Of a stretch of 64,000 nt of DNA, positions 8,543-16,599 are shown in pieces. The position numbers were made by a program, and so were the translations under genes. The DNA is from Achromobacter aegrifaciens (lineage in GTDB: Bacteria; Pseudomonadota; Gammaproteobacteria; Burkholderiales; Burkholderiaceae_B), in assembly GCF_902859735.1 (NCBI RefSeq), contig NZ_CADIJY010000002.1, positions 248,001-312,000 on the forward strand, read 5' to 3'. Under the pieces are notes generated by a model. That model saw nothing but the letters and a program-made list of their open reading frames with translations. It did not search any database and had not been told where the DNA came from. How positions within the stretch are numbered: the stretch's first letter is position 1; every line of letters starts with the position of its first letter.

Positions 8543-9793
8543 TCAGGCGGCCGGACGCCGAGCGACCGGCACCACCTTCATCACTGGCGCGGCCGTCTTG
8601 CCCGCATCGGCCCGCGGCCGGATCATCATGGGGAAGAAGCGCCAAAGGTATAGCGCGAAGGCCAGCGCCCAGGCGGTCGCCGAGGCATGCAGGAAGCCGA
8701 TGGTGGCGGCGGTCGGGAGCAGGGCGGCCAGGCGCAGCAGGGCCGCCAGAATCATCAGCGCATAGCTCAACACCATGCTGCGGTCGGTCTGCAGCGGCCG
8801 GCCCAGGTGGCCGAGCGCGGTGCGCGTGACCATGCCCAGGATCAGCACCGAGAATCCGGCCACGCCGATCACGTGGGCGGGCCAGGCGGGCCGCAGCACA
8901 TAGCCGGCCAATTGCGCCGCGCCTGCCAGCAGACCGATGCCCAGGCCGCAATACCCCGCATACAGGATCCACAACAGCGGCACCTTGCGCACCGCCCAGG
9001 GCTTCCAGGATATCCATTGCGCCAGGGCGATCAAGCCGGTCGCGGCCAGCGCCAGCGCCGCAGCTTGCGGCTGGCCGGCAAGCAGGCAGGCGATGGCGAC
9101 GATGCCCGTACCCAGCTGCCAGTGGCCGCTGCGGGTGTGCGGCGGGATGTCCAGTCCCGCCACGGCGCGCTTGGCGAAGAAGGGGATGACCCGGCGCGCG
9201 ATCAGCAGCGTCAGCACCGCCATGCACAGCAATCCGGCATTGAAGTAGCGCATCAGCGCAAAGTAGTCGCCCTGGACCGAGGCCCAGAGGTAGAGCGCGT
9301 TGGTGGCGGCCAGGCCCAGCAGCAGGAAGGGTATGCCGTAGTTGCGCTGGTTGCGCGTGACGGCGACGGCGCGGCCCAGCGCGCCCGCGGCCCACAGGAA
9401 GAACAGCAGGTCCGCCGACGCGGCCACCACGAAGGCCGGACGTCCGGGTACGAGATAGCCCGCGCGCGCCACGATCCACACCGCGCACAAAATGGCCAGG
9501 GGCGTGCCGCGCAAGGGGTTCTTGCCGGTCCAATTGGCGCCCGCCGTCAGCAGGAAGCCCACCGCGATGGTGGCGACGAAGCCCCACAGCATCTCGTGCG
9601 CGTGCCAGAACATGCCGTTCAACTCGCCCGTGAGGCGTGCCGGCGCATGCACCCATAGCAGCACGGACGCCAGCGCCCAGAAGCAGCCGGCCAGGTAGAG
9701 CGGCCGGAAGCCCATTTCCGTGAAGGCGCGCCATTGGGGCCGCGGACGGGGAGGGGCAGCGGCGGGTTCTTCGATGCTAAGCAGCGTGCTCAT
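8543..9793 (-). CDS. nnrS: NnrS family haem-copper membrane protein
   Basis: A 416-residue polytopic inner-membrane protein with the NnrS pattern: FRPLYLAGCFWALAS, then NGMFWHAHEMLWGFVATIAVG near residues 59-79, whose histidines are the likely metal ligands, GFLLTAGANWTG, and later HVIGVAGFSVLILGMVTRTALGH. About twelve hydrophobic helices fill the rest. NnrS proteins occur in denitrifiers and protect cells against nitric oxide and nitrosative stress during nitrate or nitrite respiration. It is divergent from narK1 with a 234-bp shared promoter region, which fits co-expression with nitrate respiration. A likely -10 on the minus strand is TAATAT (9853-9848). Confidence 0.88.
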   Translation of the reverse strand: MSTLLSIEEPAAAPPRPRPQWRAFTEMGFRPLYLAGCFWALASVLLWVHAPARLTGELNGMFWHAHEMLWGFVATIAVGFLLTAGANWTGKNPLRGTPLAILCAVWIVARAGYLVPGRPAFVVAASADLLFFLWAAGALGRAVAVTRNQRNYGIPFLLLGLAATNALYLWASVQGDYFALMRYFNAGLLCMAVLTLLIARRVIPFFAKRAVAGLDIPPHTRSGHWQLGTGIVAIACLLAGQPQAAALALAATGLIALAQWISWKPWAVRKVPLLWILYAGYCGLGIGLLAGAAQLAGYVLRPAWPAHVIGVAGFSVLILGMVTRTALGHLGRPLQTDRSMVLSYALMILAALLRLAALLPTAATIGFLHASATAWALAFALYLWRFFPMMIRPRADAGKTAAPVMKVVPVARRPAA

Positions 9794-9886
9794 GAGGGCA
9801 GTCGCGGCGCCGTTTCGGCTTCGCGTTTAAAGGTGTATTTGAAATGCATATTAATGCCTCCCGCGCGTTGCCGCCAGCGCGGCCGC

Positions 9887-9900
9887 TTGATCCAGCGCAA
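9887..9900. promoter_or_regulatory. FNR/ANR-like box between nnrS and narK1
   Basis: TTGATCCAGCGCAA matches 8 of the 10 fixed positions of the FNR consensus TTGAT-N4-ATCAA. Its centre is about 52 bp upstream of the start point implied by the nnrS -10 and about 105 bp upstream of that proposed for narK1, so it more probably serves nnrS. Neither distance is the classical -41.5. Confidence 0.5.
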
Positions 9901-9920
9901 GCCGGGCCGCCAGGAAAGGG

Positions 9921-9992
9921 GTGACTAGTCACATCGGCAAGGGGCTTCTGGTCGGCTGGCGAATGGTCCGCAAGGCCCGCCATGCCTAGGCT
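9921..9992 (+). promoter_or_regulatory. narK1 promoter with palindrome shared with narG
   Basis: A perfect 12-bp palindrome GTGACTAGTCAC (9921-9932) is followed at +37 by GGCGAATGGTCCG (9958-9970) and at +66 by a weak -10, TAGGCT (9987-9992). The same three elements occur with identical spacing upstream of narG. The box GGCGAATGGTCCG would cover the -35 (TGGTCC, 17-bp spacer), and the palindrome would lie near -73. This suggests an activated promoter under a common regulator; NarL, encoded downstream, is a candidate by context only. Confidence 0.6.
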
Positions 9993-10027
9993 AGCCACAT
10001 GTCTTCGTGAGTAAAGCGAGAGTAACC

Positions 10028-11305
10028 ATGGCAGCAAGTCAACCTTCCGCCGGCGCGCCGATGCGGGTCCTGATTTCAAGCACATTCGCCTTCACCATCT
10101 GTTTCGCGGTGTGGATGATCTTTGCGGTGCTGGGCATTCCCATCAAGCAGCAACTGGGCCTGTCCGAAACCGAGTTCGGCCTGCTGGCCGCCATGCCGGT
10201 GCTGACCGGTTCGCTGGTGCGGGTGCCGCTGGGCATCTGGACGGACCGCTACGGCGGCCGGCCGGTGTTCTTCATCCTGATGCTGCTTGCGGTGGTGCCG
10301 ATCTGGCTGCTGTCCTACGCCACCGAGTACTGGCAGTTCCTGGTGCTGGCGCTGTTCGTCGGCCTGACTGGCGGCTCGTTCTCGGTCGGCACGCCCTACG
10401 TGGCGCGCTGGTTCCCGCGCAACAAGCAGGGTCTCGCGATGGGCGTGTTCGGGGCCGGCAACTCGGGCTCGGCCATCACCAAGTTCGTGGCCCCCGCCCT
10501 GATCGCGGCGGCGGGCGGCGCCTGGGTCATCGTGCCCCAGGTCTATGCCGTGGCGCTCCTGGTGACGGCCATCCTGTTCTGGCTGTTCTCTTCTTCCGAC
10601 CCCGCGCACCGCGTCAAGAGCGGCGCCAGCCTGTCGGCCCAGATGGCCATGCTGAAGGACCCGCGCGTCTGGCGCTATTGCCAGTACTACTCGGTGGTGT
10701 TCGGCGGCTACGTGGCGCTGGCGCTGTGGATGACCAAGTACTACATCGGCGAATACGGCTTCGACATGAAGCTGGCGGCGCTGCTGGCAGCCTGCTTCTC
10801 CCTGCCCGGGGGCGTGCTGCGCGCCGTCGGCGGCTGGATCTCGGACCGCTACGGCGCCTACAAGACCACCTGGTGGGTGATGTGGGTGTGCTGGGTGGCG
10901 TTCTTCCTGCTGAGCTATCCGCAGACGGAATTCACCATCGTGACGGCCAACGGTCCGCGCAGCTTCGGCATCGCGCTGGGGCCGGTCACCTTCACCGTGC
11001 TGCTGTTCGTGGTCGGCATCGCCATGGCCATCGGCAAGGCCTCGGTCTTCAAGTTCATCTCGGACGAGTTCGGCGAAAACATCGGCGCCGTCTCCGGCAT
11101 CGTCGGCCTGGCCGGCGGGCTGGGCGGCTTTGTGCTGCCGATCATGTTCGGGATCCTGCTCGACCTGACGGGCGTCCGCTCCAGCGCCTTCATGCTGCTG
11201 TACGGCACCGTCTGCGTCTCCCTCATCTTCATGCACTTCAGTTTCCGGCCGGAAAGCGCGGCCATTGCCCGGCAACACGCCGCCTCTCCCTCCACCACCT
11301 CCTGA
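10028..11305 (+). CDS. narK1: Nitrate/proton symporter, NarK1 type (MFS)
   Basis: A 425-residue major facilitator transporter with twelve helices. The type I nitrate/nitrite porter features are present: TGSLVRVPLGIWTDRYGGRP (helix 2 arginine and the MFS loop) near residues 60-79, and the nitrate signature GLTGGSFSVGTPYVARWFP followed by GAGNSGSAITKF near 112-147. NarK1 types import nitrate with protons and start nitrate respiration. It is the first gene of a narK1-narK2 pair upstream of narGHJI. The ATG at 10028 is preferred because GCGAGAG precedes it; a GTG at 10007 would add seven residues. Confidence 0.9.
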   Translation: MAASQPSAGAPMRVLISSTFAFTICFAVWMIFAVLGIPIKQQLGLSETEFGLLAAMPVLTGSLVRVPLGIWTDRYGGRPVFFILMLLAVVPIWLLSYATEYWQFLVLALFVGLTGGSFSVGTPYVARWFPRNKQGLAMGVFGAGNSGSAITKFVAPALIAAAGGAWVIVPQVYAVALLVTAILFWLFSSSDPAHRVKSGASLSAQMAMLKDPRVWRYCQYYSVVFGGYVALALWMTKYYIGEYGFDMKLAALLAACFSLPGGVLRAVGGWISDRYGAYKTTWWVMWVCWVAFFLLSYPQTEFTIVTANGPRSFGIALGPVTFTVLLFVVGIAMAIGKASVFKFISDEFGENIGAVSGIVGLAGGLGGFVLPIMFGILLDLTGVRSSAFMLLYGTVCVSLIFMHFSFRPESAAIARQHAASPSTTS

Positions 11306-11315
11306 GAGTATCCCT

Positions 11316-12704
11316 ATGTCTTCCACTCAAGTCCTTGCGCGCTGGGAGCCGGATAATCCCGGTTTCTGGAAGCAGACCGGCGCCCGCGTCGCCAACCGCA
11401 ATCTCTGGATCTCCATTCCGGCGCTGATGCTGGCGTTCAGCATCTGGATGCTGTGGAGCGTGGTGGTGGTCAATCTGGACCGCGCCGGCTTCATGCTGTC
11501 CAAGAACCAGATGTTCTGGCTGACGGCGCTGCCCGCGCTGTCGGGCGCGACCCTGCGCATCTTCTATTCCTTCCTGGTGCCCGTCTTCGGCGGGCGCAAG
11601 TGGACGGCCATTTCCACGGCTTCGCTGCTGATTCCGGCGCTGGGCATGGGCTTCGCCCTGCGCGACCCGACGACTTCGTTCCCGACGCTGCTGATCCTGG
11701 CGCTGCTGTGCGGCCTGGGCGGCGGCAACTTCAGTTCCAGCATGGCCAACATCAGCTTCTTCTTTCCGAAGGAGAAGAAGGGCCTGGCCACCGGGCTGAA
11801 TGCCGGTATCGGCAACCTGGGCGTGTCCCTGGTGCAGTTCGTGGTGCCGGTGGTGATCTCCATCGGCGTATTCGGCGTGGCGGGCGGCGAGCCCCAGGTC
11901 ATCAACGCCAATGGCGCGCAGCAGAACCTGTGGCTGCAGAACGCCGGGTTCATCTGGGTGATCCCCATTGCGCTGGCCTCGATCGCCGCGTGGTTCGGCA
12001 TGAACGACATCGCGGATGCCCGCGCCTCGTTCGCGGACCAGGCCGTCATCTTCAAGCGCAAGCACAACTGGCTGATGTGCTGGCTGTACGTGGGCACCTT
12101 CGGTTCCTTCATCGGCTTTTCGGCCGGCTTCGCCATGCTGACCAAGACGCTGTTCCCGCAGGTCGACCCCATGGCCTATGCCTTCCTCGGCCCGCTGGTG
12201 GGTTCGCTGACGCGGCCGTTCGGCGGCTGGGTGTCGGACAAGCTGGGCGGCGCGCGGGTCACGCTGTTCACCTTCGCGGCGATGATCGTCGCGGTGCTGG
12301 GCGTGGTGATGTTCCTGCCGGTCGCCGGACAGCCCGGCAACTTCAACGGCTTCCTGGCCATGTTCATCGTGCTGTTCGCGCTGACCGGCGTGGGCAACGG
12401 TTCGACCTTCCGCATGATTCCCGTGATCTTCCTGCGTGAACGCACGCAGGCGGCCGAAGGCAAGGGCGCCGCGGCGCAGAAGCAGGCCCAGGCGGACGCC
12501 GCCAAGGAGTCGGCCGCGGTGCTGGGCTTCTCGGGCGCGATCGGCGCATACGGCGGCTTCTTCATCCCGCGCAGCTTCGGCACCTCGCTCGAGATGACCG
12601 GCAGCGTGCAGGCGGCCCTGTATTGCTTCATCGGCTTCTACGCCACCTGCATGGTCATCACCTGGTGGTACTACGCCCGCCGCAATGCGCCGGTGCCTTG
12701 CTAG
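11316..12704 (+). CDS. narK2: Nitrate/nitrite antiporter, NarK2 type (MFS)
   Basis: A 462-residue major facilitator transporter of the second NarK class. It carries ALSGATLRIFYSFLVPVFGG near residues 69-88, with the helix 2 substrate arginine, and the signature GLGGGNFSSSMANISFFFP with GLNAGIGNLGVSLVQF near 130-175. NarK2 types exchange external nitrate for cytoplasmic nitrite, which sustains flux through the nitrate reductase. It starts 10 bp after narK1, so the two are surely co-transcribed. A charged, alanine- and lysine-rich loop (EGKGAAAQKQAQADAAKES) precedes the last helices, as in other NarK2 proteins. Confidence 0.9.
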   Translation: MSSTQVLARWEPDNPGFWKQTGARVANRNLWISIPALMLAFSIWMLWSVVVVNLDRAGFMLSKNQMFWLTALPALSGATLRIFYSFLVPVFGGRKWTAISTASLLIPALGMGFALRDPTTSFPTLLILALLCGLGGGNFSSSMANISFFFPKEKKGLATGLNAGIGNLGVSLVQFVVPVVISIGVFGVAGGEPQVINANGAQQNLWLQNAGFIWVIPIALASIAAWFGMNDIADARASFADQAVIFKRKHNWLMCWLYVGTFGSFIGFSAGFAMLTKTLFPQVDPMAYAFLGPLVGSLTRPFGGWVSDKLGGARVTLFTFAAMIVAVLGVVMFLPVAGQPGNFNGFLAMFIVLFALTGVGNGSTFRMIPVIFLRERTQAAEGKGAAAQKQAQADAAKESAAVLGFSGAIGAYGGFFIPRSFGTSLEMTGSVQAALYCFIGFYATCMVITWWYYARRNAPVPC

Positions 12705-12725
12705 AGCGAAACGGACGCGGCCGGA

Positions 12726-12797
12726 GTGACTAGTCATTCTGCCGCGCCCGGCCTGTGCCACCGGCGAATGGTCCGGCAGGCGGGCCGCGCCCACAAT
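12726..12797 (+). promoter_or_regulatory. narG promoter with palindrome shared with narK1
   Basis: GTGACTAGTCAT (12726-12737) is followed by GGCGAATGGTCCG at 12763-12775 and by a -10, CACAAT, at 12792-12797. The offsets of 37 and 66 bases equal those at narK1, although the sequences between the blocks are unrelated. This implies that narG has its own regulated promoter in addition to read-through from narK1K2. No FNR box was found at -41.5. Confidence 0.6.
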
Positions 12798-12858
12798 GGA
12801 TTCAACAGCATTGATCGCAGTACGCGCCGGCCGGACCGGCGCTCTTGGAGAATAGAGA

Positions 12859-15800
12859 ATGAGCCATTTTCTGGACCGCTTGAAGTTCATGTCGCGGGTG
12901 AAGTCCACCTTCGCGGACGGTCACGGCGAAACGGTCAACGAGGACCGCAAGTGGGAAAACGCCTACCGCGCGCGCTGGCAGCATGACAAGGTGGTGCGTT
13001 CGACGCACGGCGTGAACTGCACGGGCTCCTGCTCCTGGAAGGTCTACGTCAAGAACGGCCTGATCACCTGGGAAACCCAGCAGACCGACTACCCGCGCAC
13101 GCGGCCGGACCTGCCCAACCATGAGCCCCGCGGCTGTCCGCGAGGCGCTTCGTACAGCTGGTACGTGTATTCGGCGCAGCGCGTGAAGTACCCGATGATC
13201 CGCGGTCGCCTCATGGAAATGTGGCGCGAGGCCCGCAAGACCATGGACCCGATCGCGGCCTGGGAGTGGATCAGCCAGGATCCCAAGCGCGCCAAGCGCT
13301 ACAAGGCCGTGCGCGGAGTGGGCGGCTTTGTGCGCGCCGACTGGGATACGGCGATGGAAATCGTGGCCGCCGCCAACGCGCTGACGATCAAGAAGTTCGG
13401 CCCTGACCGCGTGATCGGCTTTTCGCCGATCCCGGCCATGTCCATGGTCAGCTACGCCGCTGGCGCGCGTTACCTCAGCCTGCTGGGCGGCGCCTGCCTG
13501 AGCTTTTACGACTGGTACTGCGACCTGCCGCCCGCCAGCCCGCAGATCTGGGGCGAACAGACCGACGTGCCGGAATCGGCCGACTGGTACAACTCGACCT
13601 ACCTGATGGTGTGGGGTTCCAACGTGCCCCAGACCCGCACGCCGGACGCGCACTTCTACACCGAAGTCCGCTACAAGGGCACCAAGACGGTGGCCGTGTC
13701 CAGCGACTTCGGTGAAATGGTCAAATTCGGCGATATCTGGCTGGCGCCCAAGCAGGGCACCGACGCCGCGCTGGCGATGGCCATGGGCCATGTGATCCTG
13801 AAGGAATTCCACCTCTCCGGCGCGTCGGACTACTTCCGCGACTACGTGCGCCGCTACACCGACATGCCCATGCTGGTGCAGCTGAAGGAGCGCGACGGCT
13901 TCTACGCGCCGGACCACTTCCTGCGCGCCTCGCACCTGGACGGCGCGCTGGGCGAACAGAACAACCCGGACTGGAAGACGCTGGTGCTGGACGCCAAGAG
14001 CGGCGACCTGGTCGCGCCCAACGGCAGCATCGGCTTTCGCTGGGGCGAGGGCGCGGTCAACGGCGGCGAAAAGGTCGGCCGCTGGAACCTGGAGTCCAAG
14101 GACGGCGGCAGCGGCCGCGAGATCGAACCCACGCTGAGCCTGCTGGACCAATCCGACGCCGTGGTTGGCGTGGGCTTCCCGTATTTCGGCAGCGAGCATG
14201 GCGAGCTGCAGGTGCGCAATGTGCCGGCGCGCCGCATCCGCCTGGCCGACGGCAGCGAAGCCCTGGTGGCCACGGTGTACGACCTGCAGATGGCCAACTA
14301 CGGCCTGGACCGCGGCCTGGGCGGCGGCAACGTCGCCAGTTCCTATGACGATGACGTGCCTTACACGCCCGCCTGGCAGGAAAAGCATACCGGCGTGCCG
14401 CGCGCGCAGGTCATCCAGGTGGCGCGCGAATTCGCGCAGAATGCCCACGACACCGAAGGCAAGTCCATGGTGATCGTCGGCGCCGGCCTGAACCACTGGT
14501 ACCACATGGACATGATCTACCGCGGCATCATCAACATGCTGATGATGTGCGGCTGCGTGGGCAAGAGCGGCGGCGGCTGGGCGCACTACGTGGGCCAGGA
14601 AAAACTGCGTCCGCAGTTCGGCTGGGCCCCGCTGGCCTTCGCCGCGGACTGGGTCCGTCCGCCGCGCCAGATGAACGGCACCTCGTTCTTCTATGCGCAT
14701 ACCAGCCAGTGGCGCCATGAAAAGCTGAACGTCCAGGAGATCCTGGGTCCGACGGCTGACCGGGGCCGCTACGGCGACCTCAGCATGATCGACCTGAACG
14801 CCCGCGCCGAGCGCATGGGCTGGCTGCCGTCGGCGCCGCAATTGCGCACCAATCCGCTGGACGTGGTGGCGCAGGCCGAAAGCCAGGGCAAGGATCCGGT
14901 GGCATTCGTCGCAGAGCAGCTCAAGTCGGGCGAACTGCGCATGTCCTGCGAGAACCCCGACGACCCGGCCAACTTCCCGCGCAACATGTTCGTGTGGCGC
15001 TCCAACATCCTGGGCTCCAGCGGCAAGGGCCATGAGTATTTCCTGAAGTACCTGCTGGGCACGCAGAACGCGGTGTTCGGCGACGAAGCCGAGGCGATCA
15101 AGCCCACCGAGGTGACCTACCAGGAAGACGCGGCCGAAGGCAAGCTGGACCTGCTGACGGTGCTGGACTTCCGCATGAGCACCACCTGCCTGTACGGCGA
15201 CATCGTGCTGCCCACGGCCACCTGGTACGAAAAGGACGACCTCAATACCTCGGACATGCACCCGTTCATCCATCCGCTGAGCGAAGCCGTGCAGCCCTTG
15301 TGGGAAAGCAAGACCGACTGGGAGATCTACAAGCTGCTGGCCAAGAAGTTCAGCGAAATCGGTGGCCCCTACCTGGGCAAGCGCCGCGACGTAGTGCTGA
15401 CTCCTCTGATGCACGACACCCCGGGAGAACTGGGCCAGGCCTTCGAACCCAAGGACTGGAAGCTGGGCGAATGCGACCTGGTTCCCGGCAAGACCGCGCC
15501 CAACATGACCGTGGTCGAGCGCGACTACAACGACATCTACCGCAAGTTCACGTCGGTGGGGCCGTTGCTGGACAAGCTGGGCAACGGCGGCAAGGGCATC
15601 AACTGGAACACCGAGCACGAGGTGCATGAGCTGGCCGGCATCAACGAGGCCGTGACCGAGCCGGGCGTGAGCCAGGGCCGGCCCAAGCTCGACACCGCCA
15701 TCGATGCGGCCGAGATGATCCTGACCTTCGCGCCCGAGACCAACGGCCACGTGTCGGTCAAGGCCTGGGAAGCCCTGGGCAAGATCACCGGGCGTGACCA

Positions 15801-16599
15801 CGCACACCTGGCCATCGGCCGCGAGCACGACAAGATCCGCTTCCGCGACATCCAGGCGCAACCGCGCAAGATCATCTCCGCACCCACCTGGTCGGGCCTG
15901 GAAAGCGAAGAGGTCAGCTACAACGCCGGCTATACCAACGTGCACGAGCTGATCCCGTGGCGCACGCTGACCGGCCGCCAGCAGTTCTACCAGGACCATC
16001 GCTGGATGCTGGACTTTGGCGAAGGCTCCTGCGTGTACAAGCCGGCCATCGACACCAAGACGGTCGCGCCCATGCTGGGCCGCTACCCGAATGGCGAGAA
16101 GGAACTGGTCCTGAACTGGCTGACGCCGCACCAGAAGTGGGGCATCCACAGCACGTACTCGGACAACCTGCGCATGCTGACGCTGAGCCGCGGCGGTCCT
16201 CACGTGTGGATTTCGGAAGCCGAGGCCAAGCAGGCCGGACTGGTCGACAACGACTGGGTCGAAGTCTTCAACGTGAACGGCACCCTGACGGCGCGGGTGG
16301 TGGTGAGCCAGCGCGTGCCGGTGGGCATGTGCCTGATGTACCACGCGCAGGAAAAGATCGTGAACGTGCCGGGCGCCGAAACCAGCGGCAAGCGCGGCGG
16401 CATCCATAACTCGGTCACGCGCACGGTGCTCAAGCCCACGCACATGATCGGCGGCTATGCCCAGCAGGCCTACGGCTTCAACTACTACGGCACGGTGGGC
16501 GCCAACCGCGACGAATTCGTGGTGCTGCGCAAGATGAAGAAGGTGGACTGGCTGGAAGGTCCGCTGGTTGAAACGCAACAAGAAGAGAAGCAATCATGA
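12859..16599 (+). CDS. narG: Respiratory nitrate reductase, alpha subunit
   Basis: The 1246-residue catalytic subunit of membrane-bound nitrate reductase, essentially the length of E. coli NarG. It reduces nitrate to nitrite at a Mo-bisMGD centre on the cytoplasmic side. The FS0 [4Fe-4S] ligands are His50, Cys54, Cys58 (HGVNCTGSCSW) and Cys93 (RGCPRG), and the molybdenum ligand Asp222 lies in FYDWYCDLPPASP; the numbering agrees with E. coli. The N-terminus has no Tat signal, as expected for NarG held in the cytoplasm. A GGAG element precedes the ATG. It overlaps narH by four bases and heads narGHJI. Confidence 0.98.
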   Translation: MSHFLDRLKFMSRVKSTFADGHGETVNEDRKWENAYRARWQHDKVVRSTHGVNCTGSCSWKVYVKNGLITWETQQTDYPRTRPDLPNHEPRGCPRGASYSWYVYSAQRVKYPMIRGRLMEMWREARKTMDPIAAWEWISQDPKRAKRYKAVRGVGGFVRADWDTAMEIVAAANALTIKKFGPDRVIGFSPIPAMSMVSYAAGARYLSLLGGACLSFYDWYCDLPPASPQIWGEQTDVPESADWYNSTYLMVWGSNVPQTRTPDAHFYTEVRYKGTKTVAVSSDFGEMVKFGDIWLAPKQGTDAALAMAMGHVILKEFHLSGASDYFRDYVRRYTDMPMLVQLKERDGFYAPDHFLRASHLDGALGEQNNPDWKTLVLDAKSGDLVAPNGSIGFRWGEGAVNGGEKVGRWNLESKDGGSGREIEPTLSLLDQSDAVVGVGFPYFGSEHGELQVRNVPARRIRLADGSEALVATVYDLQMANYGLDRGLGGGNVASSYDDDVPYTPAWQEKHTGVPRAQVIQVAREFAQNAHDTEGKSMVIVGAGLNHWYHMDMIYRGIINMLMMCGCVGKSGGGWAHYVGQEKLRPQFGWAPLAFAADWVRPPRQMNGTSFFYAHTSQWRHEKLNVQEILGPTADRGRYGDLSMIDLNARAERMGWLPSAPQLRTNPLDVVAQAESQGKDPVAFVAEQLKSGELRMSCENPDDPANFPRNMFVWRSNILGSSGKGHEYFLKYLLGTQNAVFGDEAEAIKPTEVTYQEDAAEGKLDLLTVLDFRMSTTCLYGDIVLPTATWYEKDDLNTSDMHPFIHPLSEAVQPLWESKTDWEIYKLLAKKFSEIGGPYLGKRRDVVLTPLMHDTPGELGQAFEPKDWKLGECDLVPGKTAPNMTVVERDYNDIYRKFTSVGPLLDKLGNGGKGINWNTEHEVHELAGINEAVTEPGVSQGRPKLDTAIDAAEMILTFAPETNGHVSVKAWEALGKITGRDHAHLAIGREHDKIRFRDIQAQPRKIISAPTWSGLESEEVSYNAGYTNVHELIPWRTLTGRQQFYQDHRWMLDFGEGSCVYKPAIDTKTVAPMLGRYPNGEKELVLNWLTPHQKWGIHSTYSDNLRMLTLSRGGPHVWISEAEAKQAGLVDNDWVEVFNVNGTLTARVVVSQRVPVGMCLMYHAQEKIVNVPGAETSGKRGGIHNSVTRTVLKPTHMIGGYAQQAYGFNYYGTVGANRDEFVVLRKMKKVDWLEGPLVETQQEEKQS

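Noticed and set aside
9921-9932. GTGACTAGTCAC as an FNR/DNR site
   Set aside because: The TGA and TCA half-sites are four bases apart; FNR and CRP-type sites need six.
9957-9973. Sigma-54-like element CTGGC-N9-CGCA before narK1
   Set aside because: The GG and GC positions fit at narK1, but the matching narG copy has GC shifted by one base and lacks the TGGCAC/TTGC bases. A sigma-70-type reading fits both promoters.
12811-12824. TTGATCGCAGTACG before narG
   Set aside because: Only the left FNR half-site is present, and it lies downstream of the likely start point.
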